Positions 1 to 11,945 are shown, numbered from the stretch's first letter. The stretch: 64,000 bases of DNA from Sodiomyces alkalinus F11 (GCF_003711515.1 NW_021167086.1:186001-250000), one strand, 5' to 3'. Notes: generated by a model from the sequence alone, not told the origin. Numbers and translations are program-made.

Positions 1-408
1 CCGGGTCGTCGGGATCGGGCGAGGTGGCGACCAAGCCGCAGTAATGGAGGACGTCGGCGCGGGCCTGCCACGACGGGAAGAGGACGGCGTCTTTGAAGTT
101 CTGGCACGATGCGCGGTCGAGCTGCTGCGTGAACGAGCGCGGGGCCCGTTGGGACGTCGACGCCGGGTCGAACCCCTGCCGCGCCGGGTTCACGAGCGCG
201 TTGAGGTTTTGGGTTATCGAGTCGTCGAGGCTGGACCGGGAGAGGCGGAGGAAGCCTGGGGCGTTGTGGCGACAAGGGTTAGGACGTGACTGAGGTTTTC
301 GGAGACTAAGGAATGGGTCCCATGGATTGTGGGTTGCTCACCTCGTAATGTGCCTTCGGAGAAACAGAACTGCGGGGTCAAATGCGGTGGACTTGTCGGT
401 TGCGCCAT
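1..408 (-). CDS. MIX23/CCDC58 (Cid2 family) mitochondrial protein, partial
   Basis: Only the N-terminal part is in the window; the gene runs off the left edge. Exon 1 is 408-342 and begins MAQPTSPPHL. An 86-nt intron (GTGAGC donor, CCTAAC branch, CCCAG acceptor) ends at 256, and exon 2 is 255-1. The joined peptide contains LRLSRSSLDDSITQNLNAL, followed by two cysteines 22 residues apart within ASCQNFKDAVLFPSWQ and VLHYCGLVA. This order and spacing match my memory of human CCDC58/yeast Mix23 (a helix with DD-I--LN, then C-x20-C). Family members are small intermembrane-space proteins imported through the Mia40 disulfide relay and linked to protein-import regulation. Assignment is by motif recognition only. 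The start is chosen because no ATG precedes it in frame and the splice joins the conserved helix. Confidence 0.6.
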
Positions 409-1275
409 GATATCCCGGAGCCCACGGTTCGGTTGGGTTACAGTGCCAGCCGTCCGAGAAGCCGACTCCGATTGCCAGAGGATTCCCGCCAGTGTGATGA
501 AGAAAGAGTCGAGTCCAAGAGACGTGCAAAGAATAATATTTATTTTGATTGTTATAGCTCCCGTTGTTGGGGTTGCTGTTCAGCCGTTTTCTTTATCGTC
601 TTTCGCCTTTTGCTTTTCGCATCAATCAGGCCATCATAAAGAGGAGGCGGCAGTACAAAGCCGTCCTCTCAGAGCTACCTAATCTTGTCCCACTTAGAGC
701 TTGGTCCAATGACGTCTTGTCGGATGACATAAGCAATACAACGTACGTGTACGTCGAGCTCAGATGGCAAAGCTATCGACTCGGGACCATATTTATTCCG
801 AGAGACATTGCACTGCACGTGATGTGTTCGTGACCACCAACTTCCAACCTCAATCTCCCCTGTCTATCATTTTCCCTTTTTGATCCTGTTCCCCCCGTCT
901 GCACTCGCCGTCGCCAGGGGTGCCTGCACGACACTCTAGACACGCAGGGGTCTGATGCCCTGCTACGGCCCCTGCTACGGCCCCTGCTATGCCGTCCCGG
1001 GTAATTTGCAAGATGATCGACTTCTTCGCGTATGAAGCAGGCACCGGGGTTGACCTGCTTCCTCGATTCCTCCATGCTCCCCAAGTTCCAACAGCACTCG
1101 CTCTCTTGTTGGTCCCTCTGTGTCACCCAATACCGAGTAATGATGTCCTACCTATACCCGGACCATGGCCCACACAAGGACCTCTTCCTCGCACAAACTA
1201 CTTCCTGTCGCGGATTTATCTTCGTCCAACCTTTCTCGAGCGAACGCGCCAGGAAACCAATTCCTTCGGTAGACG
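409..1275. promoter_or_regulatory. divergent intergenic region
   Basis: This is the spacer between the MIX23-like gene (-) and the small ORF at 1276 (+). No convincing ORF was found on either strand. A 12-bp unit (CCTGCTACGGCC) is repeated about three times near 958-991. The pyrimidine-rich stretch around 840-900 could belong to a leader. No clear TATA box was seen. Confidence 0.5.
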
Positions 1276-1587
1276 ATGGCGACGGCCGAGAAGGTGACCA
1301 ATGACGACACTGTTCATCGCCATTCGGTTCTTGTAAATCTCATCAAGACATGTCGAGACCTAGCAAAAGACCTTGGTGCGCTGGCCAGCAGCCTAGACTC
1401 GGCACCTCTGACCCTTTCAGCTCTGGCCAAGGAATGCCGAACCGTTACCAGCGTGCTGAAAACCGTTTTAAGCTCTTCTGCTCGACCTACTCCCTGGCGA
1501 TCCGGGACGCCTTATAGGCAGGGTACGCCGGCTGGGTTGGCTAGGCCGAAGGCGCATATGCAGCTTTCCAACTTCCAAGATGATTGA
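1276..1587 (+). CDS. small helical protein resembling fungal STAND/NLR N-terminal domains
   Basis: Single-exon ORF of 103 aa beginning MATAEKVTND in a reasonable start context (GACGATGGC). Residues about 14-65 look all-helical and amphipathic, with LVNLIKTCRDLAKDLGALAS and then APLTLSALAKECRTVTSVL. That pattern resembles the N-terminal helical domains of fungal STAND/NACHT proteins and of many orphan fungal proteins (helix, a conserved AP, a helix containing L--EC--V). The protein stops after a Pro/Arg-rich tail, so no NACHT, effector or repeat domain follows. It could be a stand-alone domain protein, the remnant of a longer gene, or a chance ORF. Clean coding character across the helices and a good start favour a real gene. 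Function unknown. Confidence 0.4.
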   Translation: MATAEKVTNDDTVHRHSVLVNLIKTCRDLAKDLGALASSLDSAPLTLSALAKECRTVTSVLKTVLSSSARPTPWRSGTPYRQGTPAGLARPKAHMQLSNFQDD

Positions 1588-1886
1588 TCGATGGAGGGTT
1601 AAGGGGTTAAGGTGTAGGGTGTCGATTTTGTTTTGGGGGCGTTTCTGTGGCAAAAAGGGGTGTTCTGGTCAAGAGTTGGGCCTGTGTCCAGGTGTATGGC
1701 CTGTCTGATATCGGTTTGAAGGGTGCAGGCATTATATTTTTCACATACCTCCTTACGAACTATCCAAGAAACCATCTTAATTCAATTCACTTTTGTTTTC
1801 CCCGTCCCTATCTATTCCTTTTGTATTTCTCCTCGTCCATTTCTTTCTTCTTTTTTGTCTATTGACGTTGCTTAGTCTACTTCCCC

Positions 1887-4800
1887 CTACTTCCCCCTAC
1901 CCCCAAGGTTGGCCATCGCCTCAACCCTTTCCGGCGTCAACCCGCAACTAGGCAGCGCACGCTGACCGGCGGCAGGCGCGGGAAGGAAGCCAATGGCGAC
2001 GAGATAGGCCAGGTACATGCCAATAGCGTCGATATCCACGACGTTATCGGAGAGAGGATCGCGATCCGCCGGCGCCGCATCCCCTTCGTACGCACCAAGG
2101 ACGGCGGCCGCGTTCACGTCGTCCAGTTCGGGGGCTATCGAGTCGGTCGGTAGGTTCCCCGTGACGTGATGGAAGAGGGGCAGCAGGGCGAGCTCCTCTT
2201 TGGTCTCGTCCGCGACGTAGGCGCGCAGCTTGGACGACCAGTCCTCGTACGGGACCCGGGGAACGGGGTAGCCGTACGTCTCGAGGGCGCCGACCCAGTC
2301 GTTCAGCGTGAGGCGCGGGTGGCTCGTGACCTGCACGACGCCTAGAGGGTCGCTGTCCCTGTCCCTGTCCGTCGGGGGGTGCAGGGCCGAGGCGACGACG
2401 ATGCGGCTGACCTGCGTGACGGGGACCTGGTTGAGGGTGTTGGCGATGTCCGGGCGGGCTTGGACCTGGAGACATCCCTTCCATAGACGCACGAGGTAGT
2501 CGTCCGTCACGGAGATGCCCGAGGTGGGGTCGCCCATGATGTAGCCGGGGCGGACCACCGCGCCGACGAGGCCGCGTCGGCCGGCTTCGCGGACCACGGC
2601 TTCACTCGCCCACTTCGATTGGCCGTAACCCGTTCCCAGACCCTTGCGGCTGCCGGACAAGTCGTCTGACTCCGGCACGCCCTTGCCACCGGCGGCGACG
2701 CTCTCCTGCGAGAGCTTGACGTAGTGGTCGCTGTCCAATGTGGACGTGGAGCTGACGAACGCCAGCCTCTTGGGCTTCCCTTGCGTGCACAGACCGATGC
2801 AGTCCATGGTGCTGATGACGTTCGCGTTGCGCAGGCTGGAGTAAGGCAGCATCCAGTTCACCTGGGCGCCGTTGTGGATGATGACGTCTGCCTCGTTCGC
2901 GACCAGCTCCCAGTCGGACGAAGAGAGGCCGAGCCGAGGCTTGGCGATGTCACCCGAGACGGCTTGCAGGCGGGAGCGCCAGTCGTCGGACCAGAGACCG
3001 TACGCCTTGGTAGCCGCTTCGATACGCGCCAGTCCGGAAGAGGCATCTCGCGAGCGCACGTGAGCGATGACGCGGAGGTTGCGGTCGAGGAGCTCGCGTA
3101 CGATGTAGGAACCCAGGAAGCCGGTGGCACCGGTCAGGAACACGGTCTGGGGAGCGGGCGCATCGGCCGGCACGCCGGGAATAAATTCGGGGAGTTGCGA
3201 CATGAGATCATCGGCATCGGCGGCGTAAGCCTCGTCTTGGGCGACGGGGTCGTATCCCGTGGCGATACCGGCGTCCAGCCGCAAACCGGTGGGATCTTGG
3301 GCGCGATCAATCTCGGCGGCGAAGGCTTCGAGGGTCTGTGATTGGAAGATGGCGCTCATGGGAATGTCGATTTCCTTCCATGTCTGCCTCACCCGGAAGA
3401 GCATCCGTTGCGCCAAGATGGAGTGGCCGCCCTCCTCGAAGAAGTTGGACTTGGGGACGAACATACGGGCGGTCCGGTTGGGAAGGATCTCGGCCCAAAG
3501 GCCGGCCAGCTTCTTCTGGGTCTCGGTCAAAGAGGCAAGAGCCGAAGACGACCTAGAAGCGCGTCTGTGCAGGGTGGCGAGGTCGGTCTCGGAGGGGAAG
3601 GGGAGGGCGGGCTTGTCGATTTTGCCGTTGGGGTCTAGAAAGGATGGACGGATTAGCGTGGGTACGGATACCGAGCGAACAAAACGAGCGAAAGAAGAAG
3701 GCAGCAAAAGACGGGCCAGGGCCGTGAGGTCTCCGGAAGAACAAAGAACATACTTAGCGGCATTCGCATCAACGGGATAAACATGGTAGGAATGGCGTAG
3801 TGGGGGACCTTGGTCTTGAGGAAGTTCTTGCAGTCCTCCGACAAGGACTTGAATCTCCTCAACATGGCGGCCATGGACTCATCCGAGGTGTCCGGCACGA
3901 GCGAGGCGTCTCCGTCTCCTCCCGAGAGGTGCTGGAACCAGCGCTTGGCCTCGGGGACGATGTAGCTGACCAGGATGGGTTCCTCGTCCTTGTCTCTCCT
4001 GGTCATGGTGATGTTCTCGCGAATGAAGGGATGACGCGACAAGTGGGCGTCGATCTCGCCCAGCTCGATGCGGAAGCCGCGCACCTTGACCTGGTTGTCG
4101 ATACGGCCGGTGCACTCGACAGTGCCGTCCGGGCGGAAGCGACCCAGGTCGCCGGTCCGGTAGACGCGATCGCGGGGTCCCTTGTAGAACTGCCTCCAGG
4201 GTTCCGAGGCCGAGGCGGCGTTTTCCTTTTCCTTTTCCTTCTCCTGCTCGGCCCACTGGGCCGGGTCGACGAACCAGTTGGTGAGAAACTTGGACTCGTT
4301 CAGCTTGCGGCTCACGTCGTCGTTTCCGAGGTAACCCTCGGCGAGACCGGCCGCGCGGAGGAACAGCTCGCCCTGCTCGCCGACGTCGCACACGCGATTC
4401 CGATTGTCGCGGTCGACGACGAGGAGCTGCACGTTGAGCATGCCCTGGCCGACGGGGATGACGTCGGGCAGGTCGTCGAGGGCGTTGGGCTGGGCGAGCT
4501 TGCTGGGGACCTCGAAGTACGACACGCTCCTCTGCGTCTCGGTGGTGCCGTACATGTTCACGATGTAGGCGTTGGGGGCCAGCTCCTGTAGCCTTCGGCA
4601 GTCCTTCTTGGTCAACAAGTCGCCGACGAAGAAGGCGTGGTGCAGGGTCGGGAACTGGGTGGTGGCACCTCCCACGAGGATCTGCCCCATGGCCGGGGTC
4701 AAGTGGGTGACGGTGATGCGGTTCTCCTTCATCCATTCGGCGAGGATCTCATGGGCGATGCTGTCACGGGGCGGGACGATGATTTGAGCTCCGAGGAAGA

Positions 4801-5942
4801 GGGGAGTGAAGATGTCTCGCTGAGAGGGCTTTTCGTTAGCAGGAATGGGCTGATGAGAGCGAGGTATGCAGAAACGACCGAATTACGCACCTGAATAGGG
4901 TCGTGAGCAATCCCAGAAAGCATGGTGAACCTGTCCCGCTCGGACAGGCCAAACGTATCGGCCATCCAAGGGGTGTAATAGGTGAGAGAGAAATGACGAC
5001 CCTGGACCCCCTTGGGACGACCCTCGGAGCCGCTGGTAAAGCTCAGGGTGGGGATGGAGTCGGGGCCGACAACGACGCCAGGCAGCGAGCCCCTGAGGCT
5101 CTCGTAGTCGTGGAGACAATCCTGGCCATCGACATGGACAAGCCCGCCTTGCAGCCGGCCATCGGCCAGGAGCTGGAGGGCGGGCACCTCGGCCTTGATG
5201 GATAGGTTCGACTTGATGAACTCGGCGACCGAGTCGGACATCTTGCCGCTCTCCTCGGTGGCGCGGAGGATGTGGACGAGGAACCTGGGACCGGCGACCT
5301 CGAGGAGAATCTTCTGGCGGTCTGGCGGGTACTGGGGGTCTAGGACGCTGACGGTTGCACCGGCCTTGAGGGCTCCCATGTAGGCCACCACCAGCTCGAC
5401 GCTTGGCAGGGGGGAACCATTGGTCAGTGGCTGTGAGCATCCGAGACGGTGGTACAGTGAATTGATGGATGGATGGATGGATTGATGGATTGATGGATTG
5501 ATTGATGACAAGAATGTGAGAATGGAGAATGGTAGAGGATCAGTGACTCACCCACGGTAGGCATAGATCATGACCACATCACCTCTTTCGCACCCATGAG
5601 CGATGAAATAATGAGCTAGATGGTTGGAAGCTTCATTGATCTGCTGGTAATTGAAGACACGCTCGGGAGCGCGGTAGCCCTTGGTCTCGACGACGCATGG
5701 TCTATCGGGATGAGCCTGGGCATTGGCGGCGAAGATGTCGTGGATGGCTAAAGGGAGAGTTAGTGAGTCAGTGTCTTGTCGCGACAGTGACACCCCTCAG
5801 CTTACAAACATGGGTCATCCGAAAAAAGAAAGGAAAAGCAGAATCAAGTGCAGCTATAGCAAAAGGGAATGGATGCCATCTCACCTCCACGGAACTCGCC
5901 CCAATGCAGGTCTGCCGTGGGATCCGGGATCACGGCGGCCAT
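1887..5942 (-). CDS. LYS2: L-2-aminoadipate reductase, large subunit
   Basis: Reduces alpha-aminoadipate to its semialdehyde in the fungal lysine pathway, using ATP, NADPH and a phosphopantetheine arm. Exons: 5942-5885, 5747-5552, 5401-4891, 4819-3754 and 3634-1887, joining to 1192 aa, the usual size for the family. Order of domains: an adenylation domain with LSFTSGSEGRPKG (about 204-216), MYGTTET (about 340) and NPNGKIDK (611-618); a carrier domain with FFEEGGHSIL, whose Ser682 would carry phosphopantetheine; and a thioester-reductase Rossmann domain with LTGATGFLG (777-785) and a YxxxK motif in GYGQSKW. All key motifs are intact. TGACTC/TGACTCA elements (Cpc1/Gcn4-type) occur upstream (6075-6094) and in intron 1 (5764-5770). 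Intron 2 carries a GATG/GATT microsatellite. Activation needs a phosphopantetheinyl transferase (Lys5 type), not seen here. Confidence 0.96.
5460..5509. repeat. (GATG)n/(GATT) microsatellite in LYS2 intron 2
   Basis: About twelve tandem tetranucleotides of GATG and GATT type lie inside the 150-nt second intron of LYS2 (5402-5551). They make up about one third of the intron, so length variation here would change intron size but not the protein. Confidence 0.85.
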
Positions 5943-6094
5943 GGTGGACGACTTTTGTCTCGTCTTGTTGGTTGCGGTCTATTGGTGTTGACGTGGGTTT
6001 AAAAGAGTCGTCATTTCACTGAGGTTATTGGGAAGTTGATTCTCGTTGGCTGGAGGTCTGGAAGGCTGTGTGACTGACTCGGGACTGTGACTCT
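5764..6094 (-). promoter_or_regulatory. candidate cross-pathway control (Cpc1/Gcn4) sites of LYS2
   Basis: A perfect TGACTCA palindrome core reads on the minus strand at 5764-5770 in LYS2 intron 1. Two TGACTC half-type sites lie upstream at 6075-6081 and 6088-6094, about 130-150 nt before the start codon. Gcn4/Cpc1 binds TGACTCA and is known to activate amino-acid biosynthetic genes, including lysine genes, in fungi. Part of the intronic match is a by-product of splice-like sequence, so only the upstream sites are argued strongly. Confidence 0.45.
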
Positions 6095-7132
6095 TCGTGT
6101 TGGTTGATTGACCCCGAGCGTCGAACTCTTTGACCCCTCGACCCCTCGACCCCTCGACTCTCGACCCGAACGATGAACTTTTTTGTGGGGCCAACTAGGG
6201 TCCGATTACGGCACGGTGGGATGTCCAATTACGTCAGCCAGTGAAGCATTGGCGTCAGGTGGGGAATTGACTTTGTGACGTCGTACGTCTTAGTAATCAA
6301 CGGCTTTTACTCAAACGACGTCCCATGGCCATCACCACATCCTCATATCCTCATGTTTGTCGCCGGTCCAACACAACGCTCATCTGGAAACAAGCTCGCT
6401 GCTCAGGGGGGCAATTAGTATTCTGGGTCAAGATGAATGGTTTTCCAAACATGTCGTTTGTGAATGCACAAACTCTTGCGCACCAAAGTTGATTCGGAGC
6501 AGACCCCCCTGAAGACAGTGAAGAGAATCAAGAGACGAAGCAGTGGGCTCAGCTGTTCTCCTATAAACAGCCCCGGGAGCGTCTTTTCCAAATACTGTCC
6601 TCCAGATCTATCCAGCCTATAACATGAGATACGGCTTGTTCCCCCTAACCATGCAGCAAGGAGGGAGGGCTTAGGATGATTCCAAGGTCGACGGCCGACC
6701 TTGGGACCTTGGGTGATACTTTGTCCAGCAATGCCACAAATGGGCCGATCTCCAGGTCCTCTACACCTCCTATAATCTTGCATCCAGTACACCATTCCGC
6801 CAATGCCATTATTCATTCAGGTCCCCAAAGAATGGTATGTGGCTTCTCTGAGGTGGAGACTTTAAAGCCCGCCTTGCCCATTGTCCATACCTCTTTGAAT
6901 GATCCATCACCGTCATACTTCTATTCTACTCTCGTCAAATACATCAGCCAGCACTTCGATCCACCAAGCTGTCAGATTACTGTCAGAACACATCAACATC
7001 CATCCTTTTCCCGCTACTACGAGACAGTACGTATAGAGTCTCTACACTCACCCAAAAAGAGTGCAGCTGAGGACTTTTTAGTATGGCAGATCAACCCCTC
7101 TTCCCACGTTAGACACTAACTTACGTGTCATC
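5943..7132. other. LYS2 upstream region, no gene seen
   Basis: Contains the LYS2 promoter and an 8-bp tandem repeat (GACCCCTC, three copies, near 6132-6158). An open frame at 6676-7119 (+) and one at 6415-6816 (-) have no recognisable domain, no supportive start context and low-complexity-like translations. I do not call them genes. Confidence 0.5.
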
Positions 7133-7529
7133 ATGGGAGATAAGGTCAATCAGAATCACCATCCTCAGATGGGTGATCCCGCCCCCGACTCTTCGCAAAG
7201 GGTAAAACCTTCTCCGCAAGGCCCTTCGCAAGAAAGCCAGCGGCACCGATGCCGAAGAATCATCCGACGAGAGACAGAACGCGGTTGGAAAACAAAACGC
7301 AGATGGTAAACAATGGGTCACTGTCCCTAGGCAGTAGGATGACGCTTGGGATATTATTCATAGCGATTCGTCGCGCTTCTTGCCCGATGCCGAGATGCCT
7401 ACTACGGAGGAGCAGATGATGGAGACTTTGGATCGTGTCCATGCTACTGTTGTTCGTCGCGTCGGTTACATAGTCAACGTCAGGCGAGAGGCTTGCTGCA
7501 GCCTGCGGGCCTTTCACTTTGTTGGATAG
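7133..7529 (+). pseudogene. decayed coding remnant, family unknown
   Basis: From an ATG at 7133 the frame reads MGDKVNQNHHPQMGDPAPDS, then fails. A 103-codon frame from 7221 to 7529 looks protein-like: charged, with ALRKKASGTDAEESSDE, then DDAWDIIHSDSSRFLPD and TTEEQMMETLDRVHATVVRR. It is broken by one in-frame TAG at 7335-7337. A possible splice around the TAG would need an intron of about 30 nt, shorter than any other here, so a nonsense mutation or decay is more likely. The family is not recognised. It could also be chance. Confidence 0.3.
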
Positions 7530-8275
7530 TACAAAGAACGACCATGGGTATCTCCGTTAATAGACATAGACACATGTAGTGTTAGTCTTGGGGAAATTTC
7601 GTATGCCACGACCCACGACTCACATAGATAAAGGAGGAAGGCAATAATACGAAGTACCTTAGGTATCTTAACTCATACCTTATGATTTCCCTTGAAAGTC
7701 TGTGTTGGTTATACTTCCTGTCCTACGCCCTCCCAAATCATAACTTCAGAAGGAGACATCAGAGAACAAATAAAGTTAATTTCATCAAACCAAGTCCATT
7801 GCACTTGCTTCTTGTGTAGCCTCCCCTGAGGCTGTTAGTCCCGAGGCGTGACATCGTTGAACTGGAAACGGCACGGGCATCCGGACACATCCCGACCTCT
7901 TCCATGTCATCGCAAACCCACGTCTTAATTCTTTATTCGAAATTTATCCCTTACATGTTTTCTGTGAACAAGTTGGCAAGAAAGCTTCCAGCCAAGTACA
8001 CTCACTCACTCTGCTTGGGTATGCTGGTTATCGTCATCATAGCCATCACACCTGGCTGACAAGCTTGCCATGTCCTCCTGTTCTATTTCACCTCGCGGAT
8101 CAAAGTCTCATACATCCATTGATTCCCCTGGTAAGATCAAAAATCCCTTGTCCCCTAGCATTGGACTGTCGAAATAGCCAATGCCCTATGCTGTCAGCCC
8201 CGAATGCATGATATAAAGCTATAGAACCTAACAGACGAGTCAGCAGTCAGGACTCAGGACTCAGTTGTGGACGAA
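7530..8275. promoter_or_regulatory. upstream region of the MYND gene
   Basis: AT-richer, non-coding by eye. It ends with a 7-bp period repeat (TCAGGAC, about 2.6 copies, 8247-8264) immediately before the start codon at 8276, which is therefore in the leader or core promoter. No other feature seen. Confidence 0.5.
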
Positions 8276-11200
8276 ATGTCCGATTCTTACAAGGCCACTT
8301 GGTTTATGGACGCTGATACGGTTAGAAGCGAACTGAAGGACATTCTGAATGCGTCCAAGGTGAGCTCTCCCTCTCCCTCTAGCTTCTCACCATTGACACG
8401 CCCCGGCACGACACAGTATGGCAAAAAGTTCATGGATCCCCTGCATTCCGAGTTAGTCTACCACCTGGTCCACCTCTGGAAAAAGAACGTCCCCAAGTCC
8501 CTGGATCCCACCCGTTACTACGAGCTTGATTTGGATACCGATATCGTCAAGCGTCTCTTCGACGCACTGCCTTCCATCCACGACGATTACAATGCGACCA
8601 AGCCCATACAGCTTGAGCCCGAGAACAAAGAGTCGCTTGACTCGGGTCTCTTTCCCCGGACTCGCGAAGCGTACGACTGCGCAGACGTTGGCCGCGCCAG
8701 ATTGGCAGCGCATAATGCGGCTTTCGTCCACGCCCTCTGGCCCTACGCCAACTCGACCTTAAGGAGGGTCGTCGTCGCGTCCCTCGACACGCATTCCATC
8801 AAGCTCTGGTGGGCCGCCCGCAAGAGTTTCACCCTCTGGGACCTGGACGCCCCGGACGAGTTGCGCTTCAACTCCATCCGCAACACCTTCATGCAGTACC
8901 TCGCCGGTCTCATAACCACGCAGCAGGCCCCGTTCGAGGACCCCGAAAACCCCACGCCGCCTTGCCAACAGGGGGAGCTCAAAGGGCTCACGCCCCCAAT
9001 GGATAAGAAGAGCGAATGGATCTACTACAGCTGGTGGATTTACATCGGTCGTCCGGACAATCTGAGCCCTTTCCCGGAGCTTCGCAGGGTCTCCGCCCGA
9101 ACCCGGGACCTCGGTGGCCTCCTCGACTGGGACAAGTGCGCCGTGTGCGGCTCCCGCTACTCGAAAGAAGGGGAAGACGACGGGCGGAAGAGACCCGTCC
9201 ATCTCTACTGCTCCGGCTGCGTCATCGTCGGCAACCCGCACTACCACCACCTCAAGCGCCGCTATTGCAGCGAGGCCTGCCGCCGCCTCGACCTCGCCGA
9301 CCACTTCCCGCGCTGCCAGCAGCAGAAGACCTTCCTCCACGGGGTATGCTTCCTCGAGAGCTTGGCCCGCAGGTTCCTCGAGGCCACGTTTACCGGCACC
9401 GTTGCCAGCTACTCGGCCGGCCCCTTCGCCGACATGCCCGAGTCGGCCGGGAAAACGCTCCGCCGCGCCGCCGAGTCCCACGTCGTCTTCCCCGCCGTCT
9501 TCTCGAAGGCGCCGTGGACCGGCGGGTCGCTCTTTCTCAAGCCCGAGCTTCGCGAGGAGATACTGAAGGAGGCGGGAGGGGCCAACCATGCGATGCTGGC
9601 CTGGGACACCGGCGAGCATTGGTATATTCAGCTGCGGCACCTCATTGTGGACATTTTTAAAGGTGAGGAAATGGGCATTGTCTTTTGTCTGTCTTTCTTT
9701 TTCCATCTCCCCCTCCTCTCCCTGCCCAACTCCTTAACCCGCCCCTTTCTGTCATCAAGAGGAAAAACAGTTCTGACGTATAGGATGCTCTCCCTCCATC
9801 TCTCCCACAGAGCACTGCGACAAGATCCTGGAGCTCAGCGTCTACGTCCGCAACGCCGACTCGATCTCTTTCCTCGGAAATGACCTGTGCCGCAAGACCA
9901 ATACCGTCTTGACCTATCACGGCAAGAACCCCATGTTCTGGCCTCATCACGTCCTGTATTGCCGGCTGCGTGGCACGGGGGCCGAGTTCGTCATCGACCT
10001 GCGATCTCTCATCTTTGGCTGGGACATCGCCGTCTTGCCCTTCAACGTCTTTGCCGCCACACGCCTCGCCGGTATAGCCGGTCCTAGCGTCTCCCTCTTC
10101 GACCACACGGCGGTCGACAAGGCCGTTATCATCCCAAACTACCGCATCGGTATTCAGAAGGCCCGCGCGAACGTCATGGTTTATGCCCTGACCGACGCGT
10201 GGAAGCACCTCAAGGTGTCGCCGGACATCCACCCTCGAAACCGCAGCAAGCTCACCAACTCGCTAGGGGGCTTCCTGGCCATGAGAGACGCCAGATGGCA
10301 GGTTGTTGCCACGAAGATGGCCGGCGTCATGGGGGCCGCCTTCGAAGCCGCGGCCGAGTTGGCGCGCGAGGAGGGCAAGTTCCGCCAATACCTCCGGGTC
10401 AACACGAACCCGTACGGCCATGTGTTCAGCGTGGGCGTGACCTACTCGAACGACCAGGTGGCGCTGTGCGAGCCCGTATGGATGGGGCGGAAGACGTACC
10501 GCGCCATCATTGGGAACACGCTGGCCAGAACGGTGGTACAGCAGGACCCCGAGGGGAATGTGGCCAGTGGACCACCGCCGCCCTTCCCGGAGTACGACGT
10601 CCGAGACGTCTTGGCCCGTTGGACGGAAATGTTGAAATCCGCCTTTGCAAAGGACCCCCCAGAGAAAACCCCTCTTCGCGCCAAGGCTTTCGAGGCGGTC
10701 CACGGGGACCTGGTCAGGCTGTTTGAGCTCAGGGGCTTGGTCATGCCCAGGCAGGAAATCAACCAAGCTTACGTTCTCTTCAAAGTGTGGGAGAATCAAC
10801 TCGCCCTGATGGAGTGGAAAGAGAGAGAGGGGCTTTTTAAAGACTATAGGAGTGTCGTCAAAGACCTCTCAGCCCAGTTCGAGGAGTTTGTCGACTCCAT
10901 CCGCCCGACCAGCGAGGGCCCCGACGATAATACCAGCCATTTAGCCCTCGCCGATTCCGACGCCGACGCTAAGCAGCCTCAGGCGGCCGACGACGACACA
11001 AAGGCTGCTGCCACCAGCGGAGGTTTGAACGGCGACGCCAAGGAGGAGGAGGAGGAGGAGGCCGCCGACGAGGTTGTCAAGGTTGTTTCCTTCGGCCCGG
11101 ACCTGATGCTCCCGCAAGAAACGGCCTCGTACGCCATATCGCTCGCAACCGCAAAGAATCTCAGCAATCGCGCGGCCTGGTGCACCCTCGTGCTTCGTGA

Positions 11201-11441
11201 CGCTGAGACTGACTTTACAGCCTCCCGGCCTCCGCCCCTTGGGGGCCCCCAGCCTCCTCCGGGACTTGGCAGGCCACGAGGCACGGGTGCCCCTTTGGGT
11301 ATCATGGTCAGAGCCCTACAGGAATCCGGCTACGGCAATATATCCTATGGGAGTTTGGAGCCTTGGGTCGCGTCCCGGATGAAGCTCCAGCAGATGCGCA
11401 GTCCACATGCGATACGTCCTGACGAGAATGGCGGTGGTTGA
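8276..11441 (+). CDS. large MYND-type zinc-finger protein
   Basis: Exons 8276-8359, 8417-9662 and 9811-11441 give 986 aa. The reading frame opens at GTG codons further upstream, but the first ATG is 8276 (MSDSYKATW). Residues 269-328 form a MYND-like finger: C-x2-C, an insertion, C-x2-C, then YCSEACRRLDLADHFPRC (C-x3-C-x7-H-x3-C). The family usually binds proline-rich peptides. The rest has no catalytic motif I recognise. The C-terminal third holds an acidic run of about seven Glu followed by a Pro/Gly-rich segment, which suggests a disordered region. Intron 1 is only 57 nt, a multiple of three without a stop, so retention would insert 19 residues in frame. Function unknown. Closest description: fungal MYND-domain protein of the long, lineage-restricted type. 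Confidence 0.8.
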
Positions 11442-11945
11442 TTCTTACAATGATAAAGACGAAGAGGCGGTGTATAAGTTATAAGGTATTGCTTTAAGTT
11501 AGGAGAAGAGAGTGTGATCAGATCCTGGCTGAAGGCAGACAAGTCGGAAAAGGGGGGATGATGAACGTGCTCAGGAGTCGTAAAAAAAGGTATCATACAA
11601 TACACCCCAATGCGGGCCATGCCGCCGTTGTCATACAGACAGTATACTACATGAAGCCCCTATTACTTTAAGTAGAAATAAATAGTGATATTCAGTCCAC
11701 GTTACACGTTAACAAAAGAAAAAGAGAAGGCGGAAAAAAAGCTAAAAGAAACCAGTCTTCGGATCGTCCCATGACTCCCATCCATTCCGTTCCGTTTTCA
11801 AAGCCAGTCTCGTTCACTGCTCCTCGAAATCCTCCATACTTTCTCCTGTGTCTCGTGATTCCAGTGACTTTGTCCCCCTGGCTCCCGTTCCCGCCAGATA
11901 CTATTATTTGGCGGGAGCAAACTCCAATGACCATTACAAGACTTA
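11442..11945. other. 3' intergenic region between convergent genes
   Basis: Holds the 3' ends of the MYND gene (+) and the ISH1-like gene (-). AT-rich near 11640-11740, consistent with polyadenylation signals. No ORF is supported. Confidence 0.5.

Noticed and set aside
6676..7119. 147-codon plus-strand frame between LYS2 and the MYND gene
   Set aside because: No family resemblance, and it overlaps a similarly featureless frame on the other strand.
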